Positions 43,495 through 53,376 are shown, numbered from the stretch's first letter. The stretch: 64,000 nt of DNA from Nitrosomonas sp. (GCA_024281675.1 JAMXAG010000002.1:186001-250000); one strand, 5' to 3'. Translations and numbers: made by a program. Notes: generated by a model from the letters alone, not told the origin.

Positions 43495-44286
43495 CTAATA
43501 CTCGTGCTCGTGATCAGGAAATTGCCCTGATTTAACAGCAGTAACATAATTCGCAATAGCTTGTTGAATGCTACTTGTGCCTACCATAAAATTTTTCACA
43601 AATCTTGGTTTTTTATCTGCATACAGACCTAACATGTCATGAAGTACAAGTACTTGCGCGGAACAGTTCTTACCTGCACCTATTCCTATGGTAGGGATTA
43701 AGAGCGATTGGGTAATCTCTTGAGCCAATTTTGCCGGGACGACTTCCATTAGGAGCATTCCTGCACCTGCTTTTTCTAATAGTAATGCGTCTTCAATCAG
43801 CTGCTTCGCAGATTGTTGTGAAGCGCCTTGTAATTTGTAGCCGCCTAATTGGTGAATGGATTGAGGCATCAATCCGATATGGGCACAAACAGGGATCCCT
43901 CTTTGCGTAAGGAATGCGGTGGTTTCGGCCATGACTTGACCACCTTCTATCTTAACCATGTGAGCACCTGCTGCTAGGATCTTGCTGGCATTGTCAAAGG
44001 CCTGCTGTGGGGATTGTTGGTAGCTGCCGAATGGCATGTCTGCCATGATGAGCGCTCTGTTTGAGCCGCTTGAAACACACCGGGTGTGATAGATTATGTC
44101 GTCTAAAGTTACCGATAGTGTCGTGCTTTCACCTTTTAAAACGTTACCGAGTGAATCTCCTATCAGTAATACATCAACCCCTGCGCCTTCCAATATTTTG
44201 GCAAAAGTTGCATCGTAACAGGTTAAAACAGAGAATTTGTTATTGTTTTTAACATGTTGCTGCAAAGTAGTAAGAGTGATTCGCAT
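43495..44286 (-). CDS. panB: Ketopantoate hydroxymethyltransferase PanB
   Basis: A 263-residue TIM-barrel enzyme making ketopantoate from ketoisovalerate and methylene-tetrahydrofolate. Motifs include FSVLTCYDATFAKILEGAG near residue 18, LLIGDSLGNVLKGE near 40 with the metal-binding aspartate, and GIPVCAHIGLMPQSIHQLGG near 130. It forms an operon with panC. Confidence 0.97.
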   Translation of the reverse strand: MRITLTTLQQHVKNNNKFSVLTCYDATFAKILEGAGVDVLLIGDSLGNVLKGESTTLSVTLDDIIYHTRCVSSGSNRALIMADMPFGSYQQSPQQAFDNASKILAAGAHMVKIEGGQVMAETTAFLTQRGIPVCAHIGLMPQSIHQLGGYKLQGASQQSAKQLIEDALLLEKAGAGMLLMEVVPAKLAQEITQSLLIPTIGIGAGKNCSAQVLVLHDMLGLYADKKPRFVKNFMVGTSSIQQAIANYVTAVKSGQFPDHEHEY

Positions 44287-44482
44287 CGGTTAAGAAAAAT
44301 GTTAACACTGAGTTCATGGTTTTAATGAAATTATGATAACGCATTTAACATAGAAGATTGAAACAATGCTTGGGATTTATTAACTGTCTTGGTTTAGTTT
44401 CTTCAGGGGTTATTCTCCTTTCTTGAAGCTTATAATATACCTTTGGGACAAAGTCCTTTATTGGGTTAATAGAGCCGGGTTG

Positions 44483-44743
44483 TTAAAATCTCGACCAGTG
44501 ATAGTGAGCAATTTGTCCATTAATTATTATAAATCGGTGATTATATTCATCGATACGATAAATCCACATTTCTCGTGTATTGTAGATTGGATCCATATTT
44601 ATTTTTACGTGCGGTTTTCCCATATTGAAGATTAACTTATCAATAAAATCACCATTCGAAATAATGGCGTCATTCGGAGCGCGAAATCCGCTTAATGAGA
44701 TGAATAGTATTGAAATGAGCAATATTTGCAATAACTTTTTCAT
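44483..44743 (-). CDS. Small secreted protein, possibly DUF2845-like
   Basis: About 86 residues from the ATG at 44743, chosen because AAGGAG lies about 8 bases upstream and it begins a signal peptide (MKKLLQILLISILFISLSGF). The frame continues back to 44776 without support. After the leader comes NGDFIDKLIFNMGKPHVK and a C-terminal EMWIYRI. This is reminiscent of DUF2845-type proteins that carry a G-D-x-x-x-x-V-x-x-x-x-G-x-P pattern and a W-x-Y strand. The assignment is weak and the function unknown. Confidence 0.65.
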   Translation of the reverse strand: MKKLLQILLISILFISLSGFRAPNDAIISNGDFIDKLIFNMGKPHVKINMDPIYNTREMWIYRIDEYNHRFIIINGQIAHYHWSRF

Positions 44744-44982
44744 GATGTTTCTCCTTTTTCGAACCAATTTGATCACGATAAATTTTGATATGGGATTACT
44801 ATAAAGCTAAGGAAATTAATACAAGCTGAACAAATAAGAGCTATATCAATTACGCTGAAAACACGTGATAGGAACGCAGTGATCCAGGTTGTATCGACTT
44901 CTTTCAAAAATAATGCCTATGGATAAAATAGTCTGCGTGATTGGATCTGATACTATTTGTGATTTAAGTACCTAGAAAAAGT

Positions 44983-45765
44983 ATGCTTATTGTCATTTCA
45001 CCTGCTAAAACATTGGATTTTGAATCTCCTGCGACTTCTCATTCGTGTACACAACCAGACTTTCTTGATGATTCGGCTGAATTGATTGATGCATTGAAAA
45101 AAATGGAACCCGATCAAATTGGCCGGTTGATGTCGATCAGCCCTGCTCTAGCAATACTCAATTCCAACCGATATATCGCCTGGAAGCGACCATTTACACG
45201 AGATACCGCTAAGCAAGCTTTGCTGGCTTTCAAAGGGGATGTGTATGTAGGACTCGATGCGAGTACATTCAGCACATCAGAACTTGCGTTTGCACAAGAT
45301 CATTTACGTATTTTGTCTGGATTGTATGGCTTGTTGCGCCCGCTAGATTTGATTCAACCTTATCGGTTGGAAATGGGTACTCGGTTCAAAAACCAACGTG
45401 GTAATGATTTGTATGAATTCTGGGGCAATAAGATCACTCAGGCTTTAAACCAGGAGATGGAAAAACAAAAAATCGATGTCTTGATTAATCTAGCATCCCA
45501 TGAATATTTTCAGTCGATACAAACGCATCAACTCAATGCGCGTGTTATCACGCCAGTATTTAAAGACCAGAAGAATGGGGTGTATAAGATAATTAGCTTT
45601 TTTGCTAAAAAAGCGCGTGGCATGATGAGCCGCTATATTATTCAGAATAAACTAACCAAACCGGAAGATATCCGCTATTTTGATAGTACTGGTTACCAAT
45701 TTAGCGAAAGCGACAGCAGCGCAGACCAATGGGTTTTCTACCGTGCAGAATCCAACGTAAGTTAA
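44983..45765 (+). CDS. yaaA: Peroxide stress protein YaaA (DUF328)
   Basis: A 260-residue member of the YaaA/DUF328 family. It begins MLIVISPAKTLDFESPA, with the NRYIAWKRPF block near residue 60, GDVYVGLDA near 86, and SHEYFQSIQ near 176. In E. coli YaaA limits intracellular iron and DNA damage during H2O2 stress; that role is assumed here by homology. It stands alone. Confidence 0.95.
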   Translation: MLIVISPAKTLDFESPATSHSCTQPDFLDDSAELIDALKKMEPDQIGRLMSISPALAILNSNRYIAWKRPFTRDTAKQALLAFKGDVYVGLDASTFSTSELAFAQDHLRILSGLYGLLRPLDLIQPYRLEMGTRFKNQRGNDLYEFWGNKITQALNQEMEKQKIDVLINLASHEYFQSIQTHQLNARVITPVFKDQKNGVYKIISFFAKKARGMMSRYIIQNKLTKPEDIRYFDSTGYQFSESDSSADQWVFYRAESNVS

Positions 45766-45885
45766 CGAGGCAAATACGTTGTTAGAATTTATGAATTCCC
45801 AGCCTGCAATATCGATAATATCGAATGCGACAATTTGTCACATTCTCAGTCACTTATGTATCGGGCATAATGTACTTGCTTTCAG

Positions 45886-45901
45886 TGATTCACGTGAACC
45901 A
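45886..45901. other. parS-like site, 14 of 16 matches
   Basis: TGATTCACGTGAACCA matches the perfect parS at 10915-10930 in 14 of 16 positions and keeps the central TTCACGTGAA palindrome. It lies in a 296-bp intergenic region, about 4.7 kb from the probable oriC. It may be a second, weaker ParB site. Confidence 0.4.
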
Positions 45902-45984
45902 AATTTAGTATTCCGACTGTATCCCTCCCTCCTAGCTTGTTTATAGTCGAAAAACACAGACCCTACCATGTTCATATGAAAACA

Positions 45985-46007
45985 CTGAAAGCATTTGATG
46001 CTTTCAG
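45985..46007 (-). terminator. Stem-loop ending the sdhCDA-side transcript
   Basis: A perfect 10-bp stem (CTGAAAGCAT / ATGCTTTCAG) with a 3-nt loop lies 55 bp past the stop of the 46062-46667 gene. On the minus strand the stem is followed by TGTTTTC, a weak T-run. It probably terminates the minus-strand operon; on the plus strand no T-run follows. Confidence 0.5.
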
Positions 46008-46061
46008 CTTGCTACAGGTTGTTAATAAGCAGTAATCGCTTCTTTATTGAGGGTACCGAAG

Positions 46062-46667
46062 CTACGGAAGCTGAAGCCGATTATCAGTGTTTAGTATAAA
46101 ACTGCCAATAATGCCGCCATTGACGACAAATTCGTATCCGCCCTCGTTTAAGCCATAAACTGATAAAGCAATGATTTCTTCATACGGAGCACAATCAACT
46201 AAAGGATCACCCGTATACGTATTTTCGATATCAATCGAAATCACAAAACGATTTTCAATCAAGCGCTGATTGATCTGCCCGATTCTTTGGCTGCAGATAG
46301 AGGTTCTATCCAGAACACGCAAGAATACCTGCGTTGGAAAGGAGTCGGTTATGGTGACCTCGATTACATCCAAATCAATTTTCGGTGGTGCTATACGGTA
46401 GCTCAATAAATTCCACGCATTCTTGCCGGGATCAAATTGCAACAAAGCATTTTGATATAAACCAACTTGATCAAGCGTATCAACCCGAGGGATTTGTAAA
46501 CTACCATTCTGGTACAGTGGAAAATTCTTCAGATCAACCAAAGTTTCGGCGATAGCAATCGTTGCAAACAGCGACGCTATTATTGTGTTGGCAGCGCCCC
46601 AAAGCAAAAACGCTGAGTGCTTATTACGATTAAAAATCACTGTATCGCGACGATCTTTTACGAGCAA
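46062..46667 (-). CDS. Secreted or membrane-anchored protein, unknown
   Basis: Up to 201 residues. The longest frame starts at a TTG (46667) that overlaps the previous gene by 38 bp. A GTG at 46640 would give a shorter leader and 11 bp overlap; neither has a clear Shine-Dalgarno. A hydrophobic segment (about residues 19-40, ending IAIAE) looks like a signal peptide. The rest is beta-rich (KIDLDVIEVTITDSFPTQVF near 95). Two cysteine positions near 124 and 159 could pair. No family recognised. It may be co-transcribed with the SH3-domain gene. Confidence 0.65.
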   Translation of the reverse strand: MLVKDRRDTVIFNRNKHSAFLLWGAANTIIASLFATIAIAETLVDLKNFPLYQNGSLQIPRVDTLDQVGLYQNALLQFDPGKNAWNLLSYRIAPPKIDLDVIEVTITDSFPTQVFLRVLDRTSICSQRIGQINQRLIENRFVISIDIENTYTGDPLVDCAPYEEIIALSVYGLNEGGYEFVVNGGIIGSFILNTDNRLQLP

Positions 46668-47313
46668 ATCGAGGGAGAATCAAGCCCAGTATCAGGCCAC
46701 CAAATAAAACTAAAGCGCCAGTGATAAACCAATCTCTATTTTTGCGTGCCTCTATTTCGCTACTTTCATTTTGCAAAATGTTCAATTGCTCTTCTGTATC
46801 AGCCAGTTTATGACGGAATTTCTTGTTTTCTGCTTCGATGTTCAAAACATTCGCAGCTGTGGTTTTCAACGAAGACAGCTGCTCGGTTAGTTTTTTATTT
46901 TCACTTTCTAGTTGCGTAATAAGCTGTTTGGCGGTTTCATGCTCGTTTCTAATAGTTTTTAACTGTTCCACCACAGAAATATTGGCGTCTTCCTTCTGGT
47001 TCATGCTTTTAAGCAACTGCTCCAACTGAACCCGAGCGGTAGGCTCTGCACTCAGATAGCGCGTTAAGATCCAGCCTTCCTGTCCATTGTTCGTCTTAAC
47101 CCGAGTATGCCCACTTTCTTTGTCAACTTCTAACACTTCAACAGGTGTGCCGCTTTTAAGCATTCTTAAAATAGCATGACTTAGTGTTGGGCCACGACGC
47201 AATGTTACTTCCAACTGATCGGACACATAACGCGTTTCCGCAAAAACCGAGGTAGTCAATAAAAGACCTAAAAGAAAAAAAAGAAAGGCGCTGCTATCGA
47301 TATAGTTTTTCAT
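46630..47313 (-). CDS. TIGR04211 family SH3 domain protein (YgiM-like)
   Basis: A 227-residue envelope protein. A signal peptide ends near residue 25 (TTSVFA). A bacterial SH3 domain follows (TRYVSDQLEVTLRRGPTL to GWILTRYLSAEPTA, residues 27-93), then a coiled coil (95-185). A C-terminal transmembrane helix (about 197-215) is followed by a basic tail. This order is that of YgiM/TIGR04211. The role may be in the cell wall, by analogy. It starts 19 bp after sdhA. Confidence 0.88.
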   Translation of the reverse strand: MKNYIDSSAFLFFLLGLLLTTSVFAETRYVSDQLEVTLRRGPTLSHAILRMLKSGTPVEVLEVDKESGHTRVKTNNGQEGWILTRYLSAEPTARVQLEQLLKSMNQKEDANISVVEQLKTIRNEHETAKQLITQLESENKKLTEQLSSLKTTAANVLNIEAENKKFRHKLADTEEQLNILQNESSEIEARKNRDWFITGALVLFGGLILGLILPRFARKRSSRYSDF

Positions 47314-47332
47314 TATTTTTTAAAATTCCAAG

Positions 47333-49096
47333 CTAATAAGTTCTGGCTTTCGGTGGAAAAGATTCCACAGTAATAGGTTTCAACCGCACAGGTTTGTAAT
47401 CGAGCCGATTATCCTGACTGAAAAACAAGGTGTGTTTTAACCATTTGACATCATCGCGGTGCGGATAATCATCGCGTGCGTGTGCACCGCGGCTTTCACG
47501 CCGAGCTTCGGCAGAAAACATGGTCGCAGTGGCTACTTCCTTCAAGTTGTCCAATTCCAAGGCTTCAATGCGGGCGGTGTTAAAGATTTTACTTTTGTCT
47601 TTTATTTCCGTGTGCGCTACTCGTTGTCCGACTTCCTGTATTTTCTTTATCCCTTGTTGCAGAGTATCTTCAAAGCGAAATACACCACAATATGTTTGCA
47701 TAGTTTTGGTCAAATCGGCCAACACTTGCGCTACGTTCTCGCCATCTTGTTGATTTTCCAAGCGTGCGAGCCGCACCATCGTTTTATCGCTAGCATCTAT
47801 GGACAAAGGCTTGTGGTGGGGACGAGTCTTCAAATCTTCAATGATTTGATTGGCTGCGGCACGTCCGAATACGACCAAATCTAGCAGAGAATTGGTGCCT
47901 AAACGATTGGCACCATGCACTGAAACACACGCGCATTCGCCCACGGCATAAAATCCAGAAACGACTTCTTCCGGTCCTGTACCATAAGGCGCCACGACCT
48001 GTCCCAAGTAGTTGGTTGGAATTCCCCCCATCATATAATGTGCAGTTGGCACCACTGGAATGGGTGCGGAAATCGGATCGACATGCGCAAATTTCATGGC
48101 TAATTCACGAATACCAGGCAGACGAGATTTGATGACCTCTGCACCCAAATGATCTAATTTTAGTAACAAATGATCGCTTTCTTCTCCACAACCGCGACCT
48201 TCCTTGATTTCCATCGTCAGTGCTCGCGAAACGACATCCCGGCTTGCTAAATCTTTGGCATTCGGCGCATAGCGTTCCATGAAACGTTCACCGTTCTTAT
48301 TTAACAAATAGCCGCCTTCGCCACGTACCGCTTCGCTAATGAGTACCCCGACACCATAGACACCAGTCGGATGAAATTGCCAGAACTCCATATCCTCAAG
48401 CGGAATTCCGGCCCGAGCGGCCATACCTAAGCCATCACCGGTATTGATCAAAGCGTTGGTGCTGGCTTGAAAAATACGCCCGCCGCCACCCGTGGCAAAC
48501 AGTGTCGCTCTGGCTTGTAGTAGCATCACTTCACCGGTTTCCATTTCCAATGCGGTAACGCCCAGTACATCGCCTTGTTCGTCGCGTATCAGATCCAACG
48601 CCATCCATTCGATAAAAAACTGTGTATTGGCACTGATATTGCGTTGATACAACGTATGTAACAGCGCATGTCCAGTTCGATCCGCCGCAGCACAAGAACG
48701 TGTTGCCTGCGCACCACCGAAATTCTGCGATTGCCCGCCAAAGGGACGCTGATAGATTTTGCCATTTTCCAGACGGTCAAATGGCATACCAAAATGTTCC
48801 AATTCGTATACCACTTCATTAGCTTGGCGGCACATAAACTCAATGGCATCTTGATCACCGAGGTAATCGGAGCCTTTTACCGTATCGTACATATGCCAGT
48901 GCCAACTGTCTTCGGTTACATTGCCTAAAGCTGCAGCGATGCCGCCTTGCGCCGAAACGGTATGTGAACGGGTTGGAAATACCTTGGAAAGCACGGCCAC
49001 TTTCAATCCGGCTTCTGAAAGTTGTAATGCAGCTCGCAAGCCTCCACCGCCTGCGCCAACAATTACCACATCAAATTTTCTTTGTGTTATCGTCAC
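47333..49096 (-). CDS. sdhA: Succinate dehydrogenase flavoprotein subunit SdhA
   Basis: A 587-residue subunit of complex II. The FAD-binding motif [21 protein letters not shown] is near residues 10-30 and the covalent-FAD histidine lies in [16 protein letters not shown] near 43. The active-site arginine region [14 protein letters not shown] is near 535. The start is GTG at 49096, two bases after the sdhD stop. It oxidises succinate to fumarate in the citric-acid cycle. The iron-sulfur subunit SdhB, needed to pass electrons on, is not found next to it or elsewhere in the window. Confidence 0.97.
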   Translation of the reverse strand: MTITQRKFDVVIVGAGGGGLRAALQLSEAGLKVAVLSKVFPTRSHTVSAQGGIAAALGNVTEDSWHWHMYDTVKGSDYLGDQDAIEFMCRQANEVVYELEHFGMPFDRLENGKIYQRPFGGQSQNFGGAQATRSCAAADRTGHALLHTLYQRNISANTQFFIEWMALDLIRDEQGDVLGVTALEMETGEVMLLQARATLFATGGGGRIFQASTNALINTGDGLGMAARAGIPLEDMEFWQFHPTGVYGVGVLISEAVRGEGGYLLNKNGERFMERYAPNAKDLASRDVVSRALTMEIKEGRGCGEESDHLLLKLDHLGAEVIKSRLPGIRELAMKFAHVDPISAPIPVVPTAHYMMGGIPTNYLGQVVAPYGTGPEEVVSGFYAVGECACVSVHGANRLGTNSLLDLVVFGRAAANQIIEDLKTRPHHKPLSIDASDKTMVRLARLENQQDGENVAQVLADLTKTMQTYCGVFRFEDTLQQGIKKIQEVGQRVAHTEIKDKSKIFNTARIEALELDNLKEVATATMFSAEARRESRGAHARDDYPHRDDVKWLKHTLFFSQDNRLDYKPVRLKPITVESFPPKARTY

Positions 49097-49097
49097 A

Positions 49098-49463
49098 CTA
49101 ATTTCCTGTATTCCATAAGATATCTGCTGTCCAAACGGTATAAAACAATAAGGAAACGATCACCAGAATCTGCAACGTTAGACGAACTGCAGTCGCATGC
49201 ACATAATCCATCAGAACGTTTCGCAGGCCAATCCAAGCATGCCAAAATAAGCAGATGAAAAAAATCAAGGTTGCGAACCGTATCCATTGTTGATTGAATA
49301 AATTTTTCCACGCGGCATAGTCTTGATAAGGACCGGTAGTTAATATCACGACGATCATTAAAGCCAGATAAAGCACCATCAAGATAGCGGTAATACGCTG
49401 TACTAGCCAATCCCTTAAGCCATAATGTGCACCGGTTACTGCAAGTTTGCTTTGCTTTACCAT
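49098..49463 (-). CDS. sdhD: Succinate dehydrogenase membrane anchor SdhD
   Basis: About 121 residues from the ATG at 49463 ([20 protein letters not shown]), overlapping the sdhC stop by 7 bp. An ATG at 49472 is an alternative; the frame open to 49709 is only the shadow of sdhC. Three transmembrane helices are visible, with haem/quinone-region residues in [20 protein letters not shown]. It anchors SdhA/B to the membrane together with SdhC. Confidence 0.9.
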   Translation of the reverse strand: MVKQSKLAVTGAHYGLRDWLVQRITAILMVLYLALMIVVILTTGPYQDYAAWKNLFNQQWIRFATLIFFICLFWHAWIGLRNVLMDYVHATAVRLTLQILVIVSLLFYTVWTADILWNTGN

Positions 49464-49846
49464 AGCAGCCATCCAGTTAAAGCGGTTAGTATGACACCCA
49501 TGATAAACACTAAGTAAGCGCTGGTACGCGCCTGTTGCAATTCGATACCCATATGCTGATCCAATGCCAGATGCCGAATCCCCGCGCATACATGATGAAA
49601 AAAGAACCATAGGGGAATTAGTAATATCAGTATTATCAATGGATTTCGTAGATTTTCCTGCAAATGATCGAAACTTTCTTGGGAACCAAGAAAATCTTGC
49701 AAGATACACAGTAGTATTGGAATACCTGGGAAAAAAAGCAATACACCCGTAATCCTGTGAATAATTGAAACCACAGCAGGAAAAGGCTGCTTAATTTTCA
49801 GAAGATTTAGATGCTTAGGACGCTTAGAATATGTTTTCGCTACCAT
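49457..49846 (-). CDS. sdhC: Succinate dehydrogenase cytochrome b556 subunit SdhC
   Basis: A 129-residue membrane anchor. The N-terminal KRPKHLNLLKIKQPFPAVV is the standard SdhC leader, with SIIHRITGVLLFF near residue 46 (quinone-site Ser/Arg). The haem-ligand histidine lies in FFHHVCAGIRHLALDQHMGI near 82. Three helices are present. It is the first gene of sdhC-sdhD-sdhA. Confidence 0.95.
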   Translation of the reverse strand: MVAKTYSKRPKHLNLLKIKQPFPAVVSIIHRITGVLLFFPGIPILLCILQDFLGSQESFDHLQENLRNPLIILILLIPLWFFFHHVCAGIRHLALDQHMGIELQQARTSAYLVFIMGVILTALTGWLLW

Positions 49847-50048
49847 GCTGGAAGTTTTTATGTAGAAGTTTTGCCACTAAAACTTAATTCCTGCTTAATA
49901 TCTGAACAAAGTTCGAAGTAAGTGTAGACGGTTATGCCAAATGACACAAGCTTTGCCAAGGCAAGTTCTAAAATTTTGACGAACAGAATTGATGTGCGGG
50001 TAAAAACGTACGACAGTTTTATTAACGGAAATTACTGGCAATTAAATT

Positions 50049-50978
50049 CTATAACTTGTGAAATATTAACCACAGCAAGCCACCCATCGACAGCAAAAGG
50101 ATTGTCAGCGCAATCAGCGCATTACGTTGATATTTTTGGGAGAGTTGTTTTTGAGAGTATACCGAAATGATAAAAGGATATCCGTTCTTTTCAGGTTTTG
50201 CGATGATATTGACATCGGGTTCTAGTGCCAATTGACCGTGGATTTGTTGCGCTTCCAAGCGCGCTTTCTGTCGCGCAACCTCCCATTCTGGTTGATCGAT
50301 AGTCCCATCACGATTGCTGTCAAAGCGTTGCTGCAAATCCGCTTGGTCTTTTTTCCATTCATTCAACAGATCAATCATGATGGTGCGCTCGCTGTGTTGC
50401 GTGATAGCTGAGGCTGTAGTGAATTGACCTAAAATATACAGTGATTGTCCCGGCAAGATGAGTGATTCGCTATAACGGTAATGATTGGAAAGCCCATGCA
50501 CGGGTGATTGGCTTTCCAATAAAAGTGTTTTGGTCGGCCATTCCGTGTTGCCGTACCAGACCAGGTGTTCGTTGCCATTCACTTCTGCATGGGCTGGATC
50601 GACATAGCAACTGCTATCAGCATCCATCAATTTAAAGCGGTGACCACTGATATTTTTATAAACGATTCGCCAACGCGACTGCTTGCGATCATTGTCGATG
50701 ACCGATTCTTTTTGTTCGATTTGACTGCGATACCAAAGACAGGGGTGATTCGATAGTGGTGCATAAATCACTTGATCATCGATGAATTGTCCTTTTCCGT
50801 TGATTTCCACATAACCTTGATGCGCGGATCGCAACTTGGCGGTGGGGGTATCTTCGATAATCCGCGACCGTTTCCAATTTCGCATCGTCAGGTACAGACT
50901 GATGATAGCCACTAGCAAGCATGACAATACAGCAAACTCCCAGTCCTCACGCGACATGTCAGAAAACAGGTGATCCAT
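50049..50978 (-). CDS. GIDE domain membrane protein
   Basis: A 309-residue protein with a membrane segment near residues 15-32 and another at the C-terminus (about 286-305). Between them lies a GIDE (E3 ligase-type MULAN-like) domain, with TPTAKLRSAHQGYVEINGKG near residue 43 and SNHPCLWYRSQIE near 75. SLILPGQSLYILGQF near 176 closes the domain. An EF-hand-like calcium loop is visible at DSNRDGTIDQPEWE near 224. It is paired with lemA 11 bp upstream, a recurring bacterial association. Bacterial GIDE proteins have no proven ligase activity. Confidence 0.85.
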   Translation of the reverse strand: MDHLFSDMSREDWEFAVLSCLLVAIISLYLTMRNWKRSRIIEDTPTAKLRSAHQGYVEINGKGQFIDDQVIYAPLSNHPCLWYRSQIEQKESVIDNDRKQSRWRIVYKNISGHRFKLMDADSSCYVDPAHAEVNGNEHLVWYGNTEWPTKTLLLESQSPVHGLSNHYRYSESLILPGQSLYILGQFTTASAITQHSERTIMIDLLNEWKKDQADLQQRFDSNRDGTIDQPEWEVARQKARLEAQQIHGQLALEPDVNIIAKPEKNGYPFIISVYSQKQLSQKYQRNALIALTILLLSMGGLLWLIFHKL

Positions 50979-50989
50979 GCTGAATTGTG

Positions 50990-51562
50990 TTATCGAAATA
51001 ACTGACCGATATTGACGTCCGTTGTTTCGGCGGCGTTGAATTCCAATAAATCCCGCGGCGTAAAATGGAACCAGCGCGCAATCAGGACATCTGGGAATTG
51101 TTCAATACGCACGTTATTGATTTTGACCGCTTCATTATAGAATTCCCGGCGGTCTGCAATGGTATTTTCCAGTCCGGTAATTCTGATTTGCAGATGCTGA
51201 AATTTCTCGCTGGCTTTGAGTTCAGGGTAATCTTCCGCAACCGCAAATAAATTGCCTAATCCGATGCGCAAACTATTTTCTGCCGAACCCAATGCACCCA
51301 TATTGCTGGCTTCTCTCGCGGCAGCCACTTGCGAACGCGCTGCAATCACTTGTTTCAACGTTTCTTGTTCAAAGCCCATGTATTGTTTGCATGTTTCCAC
51401 CAATTTGGGAAGCTCGTCATGACGCTGTTTCAATAAGACATCAATATTTGACCAGGCTTGAGACACATTGTGTTTGATATCGACCAAACGGTTATAGATC
51501 GAGACGCCATAAATAGCAACGATGACGATCAATGCTAATAGTATGTAAATGAAAGTTTCCAC
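50990..51562 (-). CDS. LemA family protein
   Basis: A 190-residue LemA protein with an N-terminal membrane helix (residues about 4-22), followed by the helical LemA core: NRLVDIKHNVSQAWSNIDVL near residue 24 and ITGLENTIADRREFYNEAV near 128. The start is GTG at 51562 with AAGGAG upstream. LemA proteins are membrane-associated and of unclear function. Forms an operon with the GIDE gene. Confidence 0.92.
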   Translation of the reverse strand: METFIYILLALIVIVAIYGVSIYNRLVDIKHNVSQAWSNIDVLLKQRHDELPKLVETCKQYMGFEQETLKQVIAARSQVAAAREASNMGALGSAENSLRIGLGNLFAVAEDYPELKASEKFQHLQIRITGLENTIADRREFYNEAVKINNVRIEQFPDVLIARWFHFTPRDLLEFNAAETTDVNIGQLFR

Positions 51563-51769
51563 AGTATGAATTCTCCTTTTATCAGTCAGGCAATGATTAA
51601 TATACCTGATCCATCACCGTATGAATGGTGTAAAAAGAAGGCCTATCGAAGCGGTATTTTTTATCATCGACATGCCCGGTTTGAATTTTCAATCCTATTG
51701 ACGCGGGTTGGTGAGCTTTATACTATGCTATCGACTATTGCAAGCATCAATCACAATGAGGAGAAGACG

Positions 51770-52159
51770 TTGCGGGTACATCATAGGAATCGATTTGAAC
51801 GAGTTAGGATTATTAAATTGGCAATGCTGTTATTTTGTTTGACTATTTCTGCAAACGCCTTGTCGCAATCTCAGGAATCGAAAGCAATTGCTATTCATAT
51901 GGGTGAAGAAGGCCCTGGTGGATGCGAATTGCTTGGCAGAATGAAAGGTTCTTCAAAAGAAAATGATCAGGATGCTAATGAAGATAAGACGCCTTATGTC
52001 GACCGGTTAGTTAAAGCGAGAAACCGTCTTCGAGAAGAGACCGCGAAACTGGGTGGTAATACAGTGCATATCCTCCGTGCTAATAATTCAGGAAAATATG
52101 AAGTGCCCGGCGCGGACAAGGAAATTTTTTACATTGGCGATGCTTATCGGTGTAACTGA
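51770..52159 (+). CDS. DUF4156-like periplasmic protein
   Basis: About 129 residues from a TTG at 51770, chosen because GAGGAG lies six bases upstream. It places a signal peptide just after a basic stretch (IIKLAMLLFCLTISANALSQ). The frame is open back to 51566, but the extra 68 residues are not signal-like. The mature part contains GGCELLGRMKGSS and ARNRLREETAKLGGNTVHIL, typical of DUF4156 (YjeI/RcsF-adjacent lipoprotein-type) proteins, though without the usual lipobox. Function unknown. Confidence 0.78.
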   Translation: MRVHHRNRFERVRIIKLAMLLFCLTISANALSQSQESKAIAIHMGEEGPGGCELLGRMKGSSKENDQDANEDKTPYVDRLVKARNRLREETAKLGGNTVHILRANNSGKYEVPGADKEIFYIGDAYRCN

Positions 52160-52215
52160 GCGTAGTTAAACGGATAATCGTTTTCAAGAGCAGAATTAAT
52201 CAGTGTTTCTTTAAA

Positions 52216-52245
52216 TATGTAAGAGCAATTCTTACATACGTTTTT
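52216..52245 (+). terminator. Intrinsic terminator after the DUF4156 gene
   Basis: A 9-bp stem (TATGTAAGA / TCTTACATA) with a 5-nt loop at 52216-52238 is followed by CGTTTTT on the plus strand. It ends the plus-strand DUF4156 transcript and overlaps the 3' end of the convergent gene, whose stop codon lies within it. Confidence 0.75.
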
Positions 52246-53188
52246 CGAGGACAGATTGTTTGCACGCAGCAATCATGTGCTGTTGTAACAGGGGGTCTGG
52301 GTAATCTTTGAACCATGCTAAGCATTGCTCAGGCGAAGGCTGGTTTTCATGCCTTAGCAAATGCACGCAGGCTAATAAAGCAATGGGCGCGATGATAAAA
52401 GCGCTGGCCATGAATAGCTTGCGAGTTTCGGCACTAAAATATTCCTGCTGCTCGTTGGACATTTGGGCGAGATCATAGCCCCAACCTAACCAAGCAGTGA
52501 TGGCCAGCACAAAAGCTGCAATACCAAACCAGAATAAAGGTGCGAGTAATCCTTTTCCGGGTAAATACACCAATTGCAATAACCTATCGCGAGACATTTC
52601 ACGTTGAGAGAGCAACTTATCTACTTGCTGGTTGATGAAAATGATGACCCATCCGACGATAAACCAGCCGATATAATTTGCGAACGTCACATCAAAATGC
52701 CAACCAGCTTCCGGGTAGTGATAAATCTCACCGAGAAACCAGTGTTTTCCCAAGTGTGCCACAGGATCGGTAATCCAATCCAACACCATCATGAAAAAAG
52801 CGCCCATGAAACCAGCTAAGCGACTATTACGAGTAGCGCGTAATGTCACGCGTTGCACATTGAATCCAGACCGCCAATGCGTGGACAAAAAAAACTGCGC
52901 AAACGAAAAACTGGCGTAGCTTAGGAAAACAAATGATAGCGAATCAAAGAATGGTACGCCGAGAATCAGCAGATCCTGTTCCAGCACATCGTAGTGATAC
53001 GCATAATAACCAAAGGGAATGCCATGGTTAATGCTTCCCCATTCGGCTATTAGGGCAACCAGATAACCCGAAACCAACCAAATCAACGTACGAAGCTTTC
53101 CCTGCTCCAACCAGCTCAGCGCCAGAAACGCTAACAGGAATAGAACAACATAGGGACGAGTGAAGAGGCTATAGAGCAGTTCAGACAC
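52232..53188 (-). CDS. Carotenoid-biosynthesis (CruF/DUF422-like) membrane protein
   Basis: A 318-residue polytopic membrane protein. Family-like blocks are EWGSINHGIPFGYYAYHYD near residue 49, ILGVPFFDSLSFVFLSYASF near 76, and DWITDPVAHLGKHWFLGEIY near 136, followed by FANYIGWFIVGWVI. This resembles the CruF/DUF422 carotenoid-hydratase family. No carotenoid genes are visible nearby, so the reaction is uncertain. Confidence 0.7.
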   Translation of the reverse strand: MSELLYSLFTRPYVVLFLLAFLALSWLEQGKLRTLIWLVSGYLVALIAEWGSINHGIPFGYYAYHYDVLEQDLLILGVPFFDSLSFVFLSYASFSFAQFFLSTHWRSGFNVQRVTLRATRNSRLAGFMGAFFMMVLDWITDPVAHLGKHWFLGEIYHYPEAGWHFDVTFANYIGWFIVGWVIIFINQQVDKLLSQREMSRDRLLQLVYLPGKGLLAPLFWFGIAAFVLAITAWLGWGYDLAQMSNEQQEYFSAETRKLFMASAFIIAPIALLACVHLLRHENQPSPEQCLAWFKDYPDPLLQQHMIAACKQSVLEKRM

Positions 53189-53376
53189 AAGCGAACGTGA
53201 AACCTGTGTTAATCGTCATTGGTCATGCGTAAGCACATTTTGGTGGACTAAGGCGTTGCATAGCGGTCATCATGGCATAAAAACATAAAGTTTTCGATGG
53301 TTTTGCGATGATTTTGGTTAAGGTGATAGAATTTTCAGAGTAAATCGATCATTTCAGCAAAATAGGCAGAAAAAGC

